Translations under genes and position numbers: made by a program | Part shown: positions 26,422 through 34,361 of the stretch, piece by piece | Numbering within the stretch: position 1 is the first letter of the stretch | How the letters are laid out: every line of letters begins with the position of its first letter | From: JAAYCI01 sp047972265 | GTDB taxonomy: Bacteria; Bacillota; Clostridia; Oscillospirales; Ruminococcaceae | DNA length: 64,000 nucleotides | Assembly (NCBI GenBank): GCA_047972265.1 | Contig: JBKEAM010000053.1 | Coordinates: forward strand, 19,487-83,486 | Direction: 5' to 3' | The notes under the pieces: generated by a model | Databases searched by the model: none | Seen by the model: the letters and a program-made list of their open reading frames with translations, nothing else | Told to the model about the DNA's origin: nothing

Positions 26422-27078
26422 TTATACGGTTTCTTCGATAGTTTGCGGTTTGCGCGCAACCACGCAAATGCGCCCGCGTTTTTGCGATACATACATATCT
26501 GCACGCGCAAAACCGGCAGTGCGAAGCAGGGCAGAAAAATCTTCGGGGGAATATATCTTCATTTTAAGGGTTTCGGCCCGCTTTTTCCATTTTGCCTGTG
26601 CAGGGTATTCGGTATCCAAATTGGCAAGCTCTACACAAATGAAAAATATGCCGCCGGGTTTTAGCACCCGTAAAATCTCTTTGCAGGCGGTGGGGGCGTC
26701 CTCCCAAAAATATATGGTTTCAAACGCGGTAATAATATCCATGGTAGAAGCAGAAAACGGCAGTGCCTCGGCAGAGGCCTGCAAAATATCGCAGCGTCCC
26801 TCCTCAATGGCGTCGGCATTTGCACGCACAGAGGTGGCAACGCAAAGGGGGGTTGGGTCTATGCCATATACATTTCCCTCGGGGGCTCTTTCCAGCAGGG
26901 TGGCAACCGATTGTCCGCCGCCGCAGCCAATGTCTAAAATGCAGGCATTTGGGGCTATTTCTAGGTGACGCAGGCCCCACAGGGCAAGGTCTTTATGGCC
27001 AAAGTTCATCATTTTAAGCATTATAAAACCCCCAAGCCCTCTTGGCTCGCGGGTATTATCTAAAAAAGTACGTTTCAA
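26422..27078 (-). CDS. class I SAM-dependent methyltransferase
   Basis: A 218-residue methyltransferase. Motif I is ACILDIGCGGGQSVATLL, acidic loop VYGIDPTPL, and motif IV/post-I ALPFSASTMDIITAFETIYFW with LRVLKPGGIFF after it. The start is a TTG at 27078 supported by AAGGAG 8 bases upstream, giving a KRTFLDNTREPRGLGG N-terminus, which fits this Clostridia family better than the upstream ATG at 27114. The acceptor substrate cannot be inferred. It is convergent with the ABC operon terminator. Confidence 0.82.
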   Translation of the reverse strand: MKRTFLDNTREPRGLGGFIMLKMMNFGHKDLALWGLRHLEIAPNACILDIGCGGGQSVATLLERAPEGNVYGIDPTPLCVATSVRANADAIEEGRCDILQASAEALPFSASTMDIITAFETIYFWEDAPTACKEILRVLKPGGIFFICVELANLDTEYPAQAKWKKRAETLKMKIYSPEDFSALLRTAGFARADMYVSQKRGRICVVARKPQTIEETV

Positions 27079-27338
27079 AAAAACAACTCCTTGCCCGGGT
27101 AATAATAAGGACATAATCGCTTTACAAAATTAAAGCTAGCACAGCGTAAAAAGTTTGTCAATATACGGGGCGTTTTAATAAGAAAAAACGGTAATATAAT
27201 AAATTGGCTTTAAACTTGCAAAACGAATTAAAAACGGTGTGCATTGCTGGTTTGGGCGGCAGACTGTGTAAAAGGCCACACCTTTAAAAATGCTTTTGCG
27301 CCGCTTTATCACCTGTAAATATGCAATAAAATAGGCGC

Positions 27339-27368
27339 AAAAAAGCCGCAAAATAAATTTGCGGCTTT
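27339..27368 (-). terminator. intrinsic terminator of gpmA
   Basis: AAAGCCGCAAA (27342-27352) pairs with TTTGCGGCTTT (27358-27368). Read leftward it ends in a TTTTTT tract, 18 bases past the gpmA stop codon. Confidence 0.85.
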
Positions 27369-27385
27369 GGTTTTGCTAAAAGGGG

Positions 27386-28129
27386 TTATTTTGCTTTGCC
27401 TTGGTTTGCAACGCTTTGCATTTTTGCCTCTATAGCGGCGGCATCGCCCAAATAAGATTTGGAAATTACCTTAAAGTTGTCGTCAAATTCGTATACAAGG
27501 GGTACACCGGTGGGTATATTTACCCCAATAATGTCATCGTCCGACAGGCCGTCAAACACTTTTACCAAAGCACGTAAAGAGTTACCGTGTGCGGCAATCA
27601 GCACGCGTTTACCTGCCTGCATTTGGGGGCGAATAACCTCGTTAAAATAAGGCATAACCCTGTCTATGGTAAGCGCCAGGCTTTCGGTAAGGGGCAGTAG
27701 ATCAGGGTCTACATTGCGGTACTGGGCCAGCAGGCGGGGGTTGCGCTCGTCGTCTTCGGTAAGCACGGGCGGCGGCACATCAAACGAGCGGCGCCACACC
27801 TTTACCTGGTCCTCGCCATATTTTTCGGCTGTTTCGGCTTTGTTAAGGCCCTGCAACCCGCCGTAGTGGCGTTCGTTCAGCTTCCAGCTTTTTTCTACCG
27901 GCAGCCATTCACGGTCCATTTCTTCCAGCACATAGTTAAGGGTATGTATGGCACGTTTTAGCACTGAGGTATAGCAAAGGTCAAAATCAAACCCGGCCTC
28001 CTTTAAAAGGCGGCCGCCCTCGCGAGCTTCTCCGCGGCCCTTGTCCGATAATTCTACGTCGGTCCAGCCGGTAAACAGGTTTAAGCGGTTCCACTCGCTT
28101 TCGCCATGACGAATCAATACAAGCTTCAT
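27386..28129 (-). CDS. gpmA: 2,3-bisphosphoglycerate-dependent phosphoglycerate mutase
   Basis: A 247-residue glycolytic enzyme interconverting 3- and 2-phosphoglycerate. It begins MKLVLIRHGESEWN with the phosphohistidine RHG motif and carries ERHYGGLQGLNK, the long insert DVPPPVLTEDDERNP typical of the dPGM tetramer class, and the second catalytic His in IAAHGNSLRALV. The ATG at 28129 has AAAGG 7-8 bases upstream; a GTG at 28138 overlaps that ribosome site and is rejected. It is monocistronic. Confidence 0.96.
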   Translation of the reverse strand: MKLVLIRHGESEWNRLNLFTGWTDVELSDKGRGEAREGGRLLKEAGFDFDLCYTSVLKRAIHTLNYVLEEMDREWLPVEKSWKLNERHYGGLQGLNKAETAEKYGEDQVKVWRRSFDVPPPVLTEDDERNPRLLAQYRNVDPDLLPLTESLALTIDRVMPYFNEVIRPQMQAGKRVLIAAHGNSLRALVKVFDGLSDDDIIGVNIPTGVPLVYEFDDNFKVISKSYLGDAAAIEAKMQSVANQGKAK

Positions 28130-28186
28130 GTCAATCACCTTTCTGTTCTAACAAATATATAAAGAATAAAATTTTTTATAAAGAGC

Positions 28187-28612
28187 TTACACAAATAAAA
28201 AAATAAGCCAAAGCAAAAGCAATAGGGCGGTGGTAGCAACCACCCACCAAAAATAAATGCGGTATACACCCGAATCTTCGTTTACTTTTCCTTTATTAAT
28301 ACGCAGATACTGAAAAATACTTAAAAAGGCCAGCAAAGCACCCGGTATAACCGAGGAGATAAGCAGGCTTATAATGGCAGAAATTGGCGCAACTGCATAG
28401 GTTGGCTGTGCAGAGGAGTATAACTCCAGCACTCCAAACCCGGCTGTAACCAAAAGGTACAGCACAAATATCATGTGGCACATGGTGCGGATAAAATGCT
28501 TGTCTAAACCGCTTGTGCGTTTTTTTATAGAATTTTGCTGTTCTTTAATTGCCTCGGCGTCCTCTTCTGGGGTAGGGACGCGGCCGGAAAGGCGAAACCA
28601 AGATGGTGCCAT
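28187..28612 (-). CDS. hypothetical membrane protein, 141 residues
   Basis: Not recognised. After a charged N-terminus of about 40 residues there are three to four hydrophobic segments (CHMIFVLYLLVTAGFGVLEL, ISAIISLLISSVIPGALLAFL, and the C-terminal WWVVATTALLLLLWLIFLF). GGAGG lies 5 bases upstream of the ATG, so it is likely real. It ends about 60 bases before gpmA in the same direction. No motif suggests a function. Confidence 0.7.
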   Translation of the reverse strand: MAPSWFRLSGRVPTPEEDAEAIKEQQNSIKKRTSGLDKHFIRTMCHMIFVLYLLVTAGFGVLELYSSAQPTYAVAPISAIISLLISSVIPGALLAFLSIFQYLRINKGKVNEDSGVYRIYFWWVVATTALLLLLWLIFLFV

Positions 28613-28803
28613 ATTTCCTCCTTGCAGTTTGCCGTTAGCTACTGCTAATCTTGATATAAAAAATTATACCACGATTGGGGGCACCTTACAACGTGGAGAA
28701 TGACTTTTAAAAAGTTTGTAAACCATATAATTAAGGGCATTTTGCCATAAAGTGCAGTTGAAATAAACAAAAATATGTTGTGGAATTCTCCCTTTTTTTT
28801 GCA

Positions 28804-28832
28804 TTGACACACTATATATAGTGTGCTAAAGT
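28804..28832 (+). promoter_or_regulatory. nrd operon promoter with NrdR box in the spacer
   Basis: TTGACA (28804-28809), 17 bases, then TAAAGT (28827-28832). The spacer is almost entirely the 16-base perfect palindrome ACACTATATATAGTGT (28809-28824), which matches the NrdR box consensus. Repression of nrdD by NrdR-(d)ATP would directly occlude RNA polymerase. A second box at the usual ~31-base offset is not evident. Confidence 0.85.
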
Positions 28833-28901
28833 ATCTACACCGGTGGGGCAGGTCTTAAAAAAAAATCTACCGGATTTTGTATTTACCGGGGGAGGATAAT
28901 C

Positions 28902-31172
28902 ATGCAAACAGTTCAAGTGCGCACCATTACAAAACGGGATGGGCGTGTTGTTTTATATGATGAAAAGAAGATTGCTTCTGCTATTTTAAAATCGCTTGCG
29001 GCGGTAGGCAACGAGGATGCCGTGCTGGCAGCCAAAATTGCCAACGAGGTTGGAGAGCATTTAGAGACTCGTTGCGGAGAAGAAAGTTACCGTATTGAAG
29101 ATATACAAGATGCAGTAGAGCGCTCGCTGATGCGCAGCGGGCAGGAGGATGCTGCCAAATCTTATATTTTATACCGTGCCCAGCGCACACAGGTGCGCGA
29201 GGCCAATACTTCTTTAATGAAAGCCTGCGATGAAATTACCCGCGCAGACGCCCGCCGCTCGGACTTAAAGCGGGACAACGCCAATGTTGACGGCAACACG
29301 GCAATGGGCAGCATGTTGCAGCTGGGTTCGGCTGCTGCAAAAGCTTACAATGCAAGCCATCTGCTTACAAGAGAGCAGGATAAAGCACATCGTGACGGTG
29401 TAATCCATATTCATGATTTCGATTTTTACTCTTTGACAACAACCTGCTGCCAAATTGATATAGAGCAGCTGTTTAATGGCGGGTTTTCTACCGGGCATGG
29501 CTTTTTGCGTGAACCCACCGATATTCAAAGCTATGCGGCACTGGCCTGCATTGCCATTCAGTCTAACCAAAACGATCAGCACGGCGGGCAAAGTATTCCA
29601 AACTTTGATTACGGCCTTGCCCGCGGCGTGGTAAAAACCTATCGCCGCATGTTTTACGAAAACCTTGCAAAGGGCCTGCAATTGCTGGATGATACCCACG
29701 AGTGGGATAAAGCAAAAGCCCAGCAAGTGGGACAAAAGGCCGAAGAGAAAAGCGGCCAGGCACCGCAGCTTGCCATTGGCGATGCATTTTTGGCAGCCTT
29801 AAAGCAAGAACTGCTTGGCTATGTGGATGAAGAAACCGCAGCCCACTTAATAAGTTTTGTGCCCAAAACTACCGAAAAAGAGGTGGAGAGGCGCACTTAC
29901 CAGTCTATGGAAGCGCTGGTACACAACCTTAACTCCATGCATTCGCGCGCAGGCGCGCAAACTCCGTTTTCTTCCATTAACTATGGTACAGACACAAGCC
30001 CCGAGGGCCGCATGATTATGCGCAATGTAATGCTGGCTACCGAGGCAGGCCTTGGCCATGGAGAAACCCCCATTTTCCCCATACAAATATTTAAGCTTAA
30101 AAAGGGCGTAAACTACGACCCCGGAGACCCCAACTACGATTTGTTTGAGCTGGCCTGCCGTTGCAGCGCAAAAAGGCTCTTCCCAAACTTTACCAACCTG
30201 GATGCACCCTTTAATATACAATATTATAAGCCCGGCCACCCAGAAACAGAGGTAGCCACCATGGGCTGCCGTACCCGCGTTATGGGCAACGTGTACGATC
30301 CCTCTCGTCCCATTGCGTTTGGCAGGGGCAACCTTTCGTTTACCTCTATCAACCTGCCCCGCATTGCCATTGAGGCAAAGGGCGATGAAGAACTATTTTA
30401 CAAAAATCTGGACGAGGTGCTGGAGCTTGTAAGCCGCCAATTGTTAGACAGGTACGAGATACAGGCCCAAAAAATGGTGCGCAACTACCCGTTTTTGATG
30501 GGGCAGGGCGTATGGCTCGATTCTGAGAAGCTGGGGCCGGACGATGAAGTGCGCGAGGTACTAACGCACGGTACCCTTAGCATTGGGTTTATTGGTCTGG
30601 CCGAAACTTTGGTGGCATTGTATGGACACCACCACGGCGAAAACGAAGAAATGCAGAAAAAGGGCCTTGCCATAGTTTCTCATATGAACGATTACTGTGT
30701 AGAAAAAAGTGCAAAAATGGGCATGAACTTTACCCTGCTTGCAACACCTGCCGAGGGATTATCTGGCCGCTTTTTGCGCATGGACCGCAAACGATATGGC
30801 TTGCTGCCCGGTGTTACCGAGCACGATTATTACACCAACAGCTTCCATGTGCCGGTATACTATAATATTTCGGCTTATGATAAAATACAAAAAGAGGCTC
30901 CTTACCACGCGCTTACCCCGGCTGGGCACATTACCTATGTAGAGCTGGACGGCGATACCGCCGAAAACCTGGAAGCCTTTATGAGCATTGTGCGCTGCAT
31001 GCATGATGCGGGTGTTGGGTATGGATCTATTAACCACCCGGTGGACAGAGACCCGGTTTGCGGCTATGTAGGCATTATTAAGGACGTATGCCCCCGCTGC
31101 GGGCGGCGTGCGGGCGAAGAATTAAGCGCAGAGCGCCTTGCAGAACTGCGCAAAATGTATCCGGACCACTAA
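28902..31172 (+). CDS. nrdD: anaerobic ribonucleoside-triphosphate reductase, catalytic part without the glycyl-radical segment
   Basis: A 756-residue class III reductase that makes dNTPs anaerobically. An ATP-cone occupies about 1-95 (VRTITKRDGRVVLYDEKKI), followed by the ten-stranded barrel with SNQNDQHGGQS and ATMGCRTRVMGN, whose Cys is the expected thiyl position. Near the C-terminus are DPVCGYVG and CPRCGRR, the zinc-site cysteines. The family normally continues after the zinc site into RxxGYL, the glycyl-radical loop; here the protein instead ends RLAELRKMYPDH, and that loop is in the next small gene. GGGGGAGG precedes the ATG. It is controlled by the NrdR-box promoter. Confidence 0.93.
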   Translation: MQTVQVRTITKRDGRVVLYDEKKIASAILKSLAAVGNEDAVLAAKIANEVGEHLETRCGEESYRIEDIQDAVERSLMRSGQEDAAKSYILYRAQRTQVREANTSLMKACDEITRADARRSDLKRDNANVDGNTAMGSMLQLGSAAAKAYNASHLLTREQDKAHRDGVIHIHDFDFYSLTTTCCQIDIEQLFNGGFSTGHGFLREPTDIQSYAALACIAIQSNQNDQHGGQSIPNFDYGLARGVVKTYRRMFYENLAKGLQLLDDTHEWDKAKAQQVGQKAEEKSGQAPQLAIGDAFLAALKQELLGYVDEETAAHLISFVPKTTEKEVERRTYQSMEALVHNLNSMHSRAGAQTPFSSINYGTDTSPEGRMIMRNVMLATEAGLGHGETPIFPIQIFKLKKGVNYDPGDPNYDLFELACRCSAKRLFPNFTNLDAPFNIQYYKPGHPETEVATMGCRTRVMGNVYDPSRPIAFGRGNLSFTSINLPRIAIEAKGDEELFYKNLDEVLELVSRQLLDRYEIQAQKMVRNYPFLMGQGVWLDSEKLGPDDEVREVLTHGTLSIGFIGLAETLVALYGHHHGENEEMQKKGLAIVSHMNDYCVEKSAKMGMNFTLLATPAEGLSGRFLRMDRKRYGLLPGVTEHDYYTNSFHVPVYYNISAYDKIQKEAPYHALTPAGHITYVELDGDTAENLEAFMSIVRCMHDAGVGYGSINHPVDRDPVCGYVGIIKDVCPRCGRRAGEELSAERLAELRKMYPDH

Positions 31173-31229
31173 AAAATCATTTACATATACAATATTTACC
31201 ACAACAGCAAAGAAAAGGAGAAATGTATT

Positions 31230-31385
31230 ATGAACAGCCAAAATACTTCTACTACACTGGGAAAAGATGTAGGCTTTGAGCGCATTCGCCGCATTACCGG
31301 TTATTTGGTTGGCACCATGGATAAATGGAACGACGCAAAAAAAGCCGAGGAGCATGACAGGGTAAAACATGACCTCGCGCGCTGA
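31230..31385 (+). CDS. stand-alone glycyl-radical peptide of class III ribonucleotide reductase (split NrdD C-terminus)
   Basis: A 51-codon gene starting MNSQNTSTTLGKDVG and carrying FERIRRITGYLVG then TMDKWNDAKKAEEHDRVKH. This is the C-terminal segment that holds the radical glycine in NrdD proteins; Gly24 of this peptide is the expected radical site. AAAGGAG 8 bases upstream gives it its own ribosome site. It is in the same frame as nrdD, separated by one TAA and 57 A+T-rich bases. It ends with TGA overlapping the nrdG start by 17 bases. It most likely associates with NrdD and is activated by NrdG. Confidence 0.85.
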   Translation: MNSQNTSTTLGKDVGFERIRRITGYLVGTMDKWNDAKKAEEHDRVKHDLAR

Positions 31386-31947
31386 GGATAAAGTGGTTGC
31401 CAGCGGAGGCGTCCGTATCAAGTCGGACGCCCCTCTTGCCCTACGCCTTGCGGGGTTTGTGGGGGATTCTATTGTAGACGGGCCGGGGCTTAGGTGCGCT
31501 GTGTTTTGCCAGGGGTGTCCTCATGCCTGCCCGGGCTGCCATAATCCCGCCACTCATCCCTTTGCGGGCGGCACCATGGTTACCACCGATGAATTATACC
31601 AAAGCATAAAAAACTTTCCGCTGTGCCGTGGGGTAACATTTTCTGGCGGAGAGCCCTTTAGCCAGCCTGGCCCCTTTGTGCAACTGGCAAAAAAACTAAA
31701 GGCAGAGGGGTACGAGCTTGCCAGCTATACCGGCTTTACCTTTGAAGAACTTCAAAAGGGTACCTTGCAGCAAAAAGAGTTGCTGCAAATGCTGGATGTG
31801 CTGATTGACGGGCGTTTTGTACAGCAAGAGATGGACCTTACGCTTCGGTTTAGGGGCAGCAAAAACCAAAGGATATTAAATGTTTCCCAAAGTGTGCAAA
31901 CGGGCAAGGCTATATGGGAAAAAGCCGCCCGCTGGGTGGGAGAATGA
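31369..31947 (+). CDS. nrdG: anaerobic ribonucleotide reductase activating protein (radical SAM)
   Basis: A 192-residue radical-SAM activase that installs the glycyl radical. The CX3CX2C cluster motif is GCPHACPGCHNPATH, preceded by SIVDGPGLRCAVFCQ, with the GGE motif in TFSGGEPF and the C-terminal FRGSKNQRILN region typical of NrdG. The ATG at 31369 overlaps the end of the small glycyl-radical gene, with AGGG 6 bases upstream, so translation is probably coupled to it. The N-terminal ~25 residues are an extension compared with typical NrdG; a later GTG start is possible. Confidence 0.93.
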   Translation: MTSRAEDKVVASGGVRIKSDAPLALRLAGFVGDSIVDGPGLRCAVFCQGCPHACPGCHNPATHPFAGGTMVTTDELYQSIKNFPLCRGVTFSGGEPFSQPGPFVQLAKKLKAEGYELASYTGFTFEELQKGTLQQKELLQMLDVLIDGRFVQQEMDLTLRFRGSKNQRILNVSQSVQTGKAIWEKAARWVGE

Positions 31948-32156
31948 TGTTTTTTGCCATTTGGTTTTGACTTATAGGTAAATTTAAAGATTTTTGATTG
32001 AATACATTGATAAAACCATAACCTGCTTTTAGTGTTAATAAATCGAATTATCGATTTATTTTTAAAGGCTTTTTAAAGATAACCCCAGAGGGGCTATAGA
32101 GGCTTATTTGCCCTCAAAAGTGGGGAAAACAAGCTTAAAAATTTTTACAAATATGC
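31948..32156. other. A+T-rich intergenic region after nrdG
   Basis: This 209-base region precedes the ncRNA promoter. A perfect 10-bp A+T-rich inverted repeat (AATAAATCGA at 32037-32046, TCGATTTATT at 32051-32060) followed by TTT is the only candidate terminator for the nrd operon, and a small CCCC/GGGG hairpin follows near 32085. No gene is seen. Confidence 0.5.
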
Positions 32157-32188
32157 TTGACAAGGTAATGCTTGCATGGTACTATAAT
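32157..32188 (+). promoter_or_regulatory. promoter of the structured ncRNA
   Basis: A perfect TTGACA (32157-32162) is followed by TACTATAAT; TACTAT lies at 17-base spacing and TATAAT (32183-32188) at 20. Consensus boxes in an intergenic region with no downstream reading frame suggest a strong non-coding transcript starting near 32195. Confidence 0.65.
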
Positions 32189-32189
32189 T

Positions 32190-32388
32190 ACAACAGTTAG
32201 TTGCTGCTAACTGTTGAGCAAGAACAAAACTTTCCCCCAAAGGTATTGTTTTTAGCTTCTTCCTTTCAATTGTTTTCTTCCTTCCCCCATAGCCTATGTT
32301 CCCGCTTCGAACATGTGGCTGGCTGTAAATTCCCTCCCGTTTTTACAGTGTAAGAGGCAGCCCGGTGCGCCGGGCTGCTTTTTGTTTG
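32190..32388 (+). ncRNA. candidate structured small RNA with C-rich loops
   Basis: About 190 nt from promoter to terminator with no ribosome site or reading frame. Hairpin 1 has a 9-bp perfect stem (32192-32200 with 32207-32215). A long unpaired C/U-rich stretch follows, with CCCCC at 32234-32238, CTTCCTTTC and CTTCCTTCCCCC. Hairpin 2 (32291-32301 with 32309-32320) has a CCGCTTC loop; hairpin 3 (32323-32329 with 32342-32348) exposes TTCCCTCCCG; the last hairpin is the terminator. Exposed C-rich, anti-Shine-Dalgarno-like segments are typical of base-pairing regulators such as RsaE/RoxS, but no named family is recognised. Confidence 0.6.
32357..32384 (+). terminator. intrinsic terminator of the ncRNA
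   Basis: GCAGCCCGG (32357-32365) pairs perfectly with CCGGGCTGC (32370-32378) over a TGCG loop and is followed by TTTTTGTTTG. Confidence 0.9.
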
Positions 32389-32528
32389 TCCATTTTTATT
32401 TTGTGTGTTGTGGGCAGGGTTGCAGAAGGGATTTTGCGGTATATGAAAATGTGCACTTCATAGCTGCATGGGTTATATGAGCAGATAAAAAAATAATGGG
32501 TAAGTGGCAGGCTGAGAGTGTACGATGC

Positions 32529-32563
32529 AAAAAAAGGCTGCATCTGTCAAAACAGATACAGCC
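32529..32563 (-). terminator. intrinsic terminator of the NYN gene
   Basis: GGCTGCATCTGT (32536-32547) pairs with ACAGATACAGCC (32552-32563) with one mismatch. Read leftward it is followed by a seven-T tract. It lies 20 bases after the leftward NYN gene. Confidence 0.8.
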
Positions 32564-32582
32564 CTACTGCAAAATATATTGC

Positions 32583-33434
32583 TTATTTGTTTTTAACCAT
32601 CAGGTTTTTACCGCCGCCGGGTATTTCCTCGTACTTTGTTTCAAACTGGCCGGTATAATCTATCAGCTTATGCAGCTTAGAAAATCCGTAGTTTCGGGTA
32701 TCAAAGTCGGCATATTGCCGGCCCAGTATACCGCCCACCTGCGAAAGAGACATAAACCCGTCTTCGTCAGAGTCGTAATCAATAATTTCTCGTATCTTTT
32801 TTACAATATTTTCTAGCGGAACAAAAGCAGAAAGAGCCTCGTCCTGTGCATCGGATAAAGCGGGAACAGCCGGTTTTTGAGGCACCGCTTCTTTTTCTTC
32901 TTTTGGGGCAAGCGCTGCAGGTTTTTTGACTATGGGCTTAACCTTTACCACCTTTGGGGCGGCCTTTTCGCCGTTGTTTTGCTCGCTGTTTTTTGCGTTT
33001 AACAAAACATCCAAATACTTAAAGCTATCGCAGGCGGCTTTAAAGGCCATTGGCGTTTTGCTTTCGCCCATGCCTATTACCGTCATGCGGCTTTCGCGCA
33101 GGCGGGAGGCAAGGCGTGTAAAGTCCGAATCGGACGAAACAAGGCAAAAACCATCGCAGTTTTTGGTATACAAAATATCCATCGCATCTATAATCATGGC
33201 AGAGTCGCTGGCATTTTTGCCCTGTGTATAGCTAAACTGCTGAAAAGGGGTAAGGTTATTTTCTAACAATACCTTTTTCCAACCAGCCATATCGGGGCTA
33301 GTCCAGTCTCCATAAATTCTTTTATAGGCCGGGGTGCCGTACAGGCTTAGCTCATCCAATATTACCCGGATATATTTTGGAGAGACGTTTTCTGCGTCTA
33401 TCAGCAGCGCAATTATATTTTCGTCATGAGACAT
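32583..33434 (-). CDS. NYN-domain protein with C-terminal LOTUS/OST-HTH domain
   Basis: 283 residues. The N-terminal ~150 residues form a NYN (PIN-like) ribonuclease domain with acidic residues in IALLIDAENVSPKY, SDSAMIIDAMDILY and LVSSDSDFTRLASRLRE. A basic, proline/alanine/lysine-rich linker (~165-200) follows, then an OST-HTH/LOTUS domain (~215-283, ending FETKYEEIPGGGKNLMVKNK), which binds RNA in this architecture. It is probably an RNA-processing or decay factor. AAAGGA 9 bases upstream supports the start at 33434 rather than the ATG at 33455. Confidence 0.88.
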   Translation of the reverse strand: MSHDENIIALLIDAENVSPKYIRVILDELSLYGTPAYKRIYGDWTSPDMAGWKKVLLENNLTPFQQFSYTQGKNASDSAMIIDAMDILYTKNCDGFCLVSSDSDFTRLASRLRESRMTVIGMGESKTPMAFKAACDSFKYLDVLLNAKNSEQNNGEKAAPKVVKVKPIVKKPAALAPKEEKEAVPQKPAVPALSDAQDEALSAFVPLENIVKKIREIIDYDSDEDGFMSLSQVGGILGRQYADFDTRNYGFSKLHKLIDYTGQFETKYEEIPGGGKNLMVKNK

Positions 33435-33540
33435 AAGGATAAATCCTTTCTGCATAAAGCTGTGTCAGTATTTTAGTAAAGCTTTACCGTTTTTAATTGT
33501 ACCATATATATGCATGGCAGCAAAGTATTATCCGCTTTTG

Positions 33541-33570
33541 TTGCGGTTTTTATATACACAGTGCTATAAT
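33541..33570 (+). promoter_or_regulatory. probable promoter of lepB
   Basis: TTGCGG (33541-33546), 18 bases, then a perfect TATAAT (33565-33570), with about 150 bases of leader before the signal peptidase start codon. Confidence 0.55.
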
Positions 33571-33725
33571 TGTACCAACACTTTTTTGTTTGCATTGTGC
33601 AAATTTTGCCAGATAGTACGGGTGGTTTTACAGTGCAAACGCGCTATAAATTACTATTACAATATAAATGTTGCTTATAAAATGATGTGTAAGGAGCAGC
33701 TGGGTGCATCCGGCTATATATACAG

Positions 33726-34316
33726 ATGGATAATAAGGACGAAAAGCATTTTGACACGCCGCTGCCCGAGGGCGGTGCACCGACTAAAAAAAAGAAAAAC
33801 AGCGTGTTTCGCGAAGTGCTGGAATGGTGTTTTTCTTTGGGTATAGCGCTGGCTATTACCCTGTTTATTACACTGGTGCTTATTGTAAACGCGCGTATTC
33901 CCACCCCCTCTATGGTGCCAACCATTAACCCGGGAGATAGGGTAATAGGGTTGCGAATGTCCTACTGGTTTAGTACACCTCAACGCGGTGATATTGTGAT
34001 TTTTCATTATCCCGACAATGAAGAAGAACTGTATGTAAAAAGAGTGATTGGCCTGCCGGGAGATACGGTAGAAATTAAAAACGGCCTGGTGTATATAAAC
34101 GGTTCCACCACTCCGCTGGACGAGCCTTATCTAAGTGAAGAGCCGGTAAACAGTTATGGCCCTTATAATGTACCGGAGGGGCATTATTTTGTAATGGGAG
34201 ACAACCGCAACCGCTCGTGGGATTCTCGCTTTTGGCAAAACACCTATGTAGAGCAAGAAAAAATTATAGGCAAGGCAGTTTTTCGCCTTTTTCCCGATCC
34301 GGGGCTTATCCATTAG
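33726..34316 (+). CDS. lepB: signal peptidase I
   Basis: A 196-residue type I signal peptidase that cleaves exported preproteins at the membrane. One N-terminal TM (SLGIALAITLFITLVLIV) precedes the catalytic Ser in IPTPSMVPT and the catalytic Lys in YVKRVIGLPGD; GHYFVMGDNRNRSWDSR is box E. A lysine-rich cytosolic tail precedes the TM. The ATG at 33726 lacks a close ribosome site: AAGGAG at 33691-33696 instead fits a GTG-initiated nine-codon frame (33704-33733) whose stop overlaps the lepB start, so translation may be by re-initiation. Confidence 0.94.
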   Translation: MDNKDEKHFDTPLPEGGAPTKKKKNSVFREVLEWCFSLGIALAITLFITLVLIVNARIPTPSMVPTINPGDRVIGLRMSYWFSTPQRGDIVIFHYPDNEEELYVKRVIGLPGDTVEIKNGLVYINGSTTPLDEPYLSEEPVNSYGPYNVPEGHYFVMGDNRNRSWDSRFWQNTYVEQEKIIGKAVFRLFPDPGLIH

Positions 34317-34361
34317 TACTTATGCTTATTTAACGGCAAATGGTTGTATAAAGGAAACTTT

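Noticed and set aside
32190..32388. Assigning the intergenic RNA as 6S RNA
   Set aside because: Size fits, but a perfect local hairpin at the 5' end and the lack of a long closing stem with a central bubble do not fit the 6S fold.
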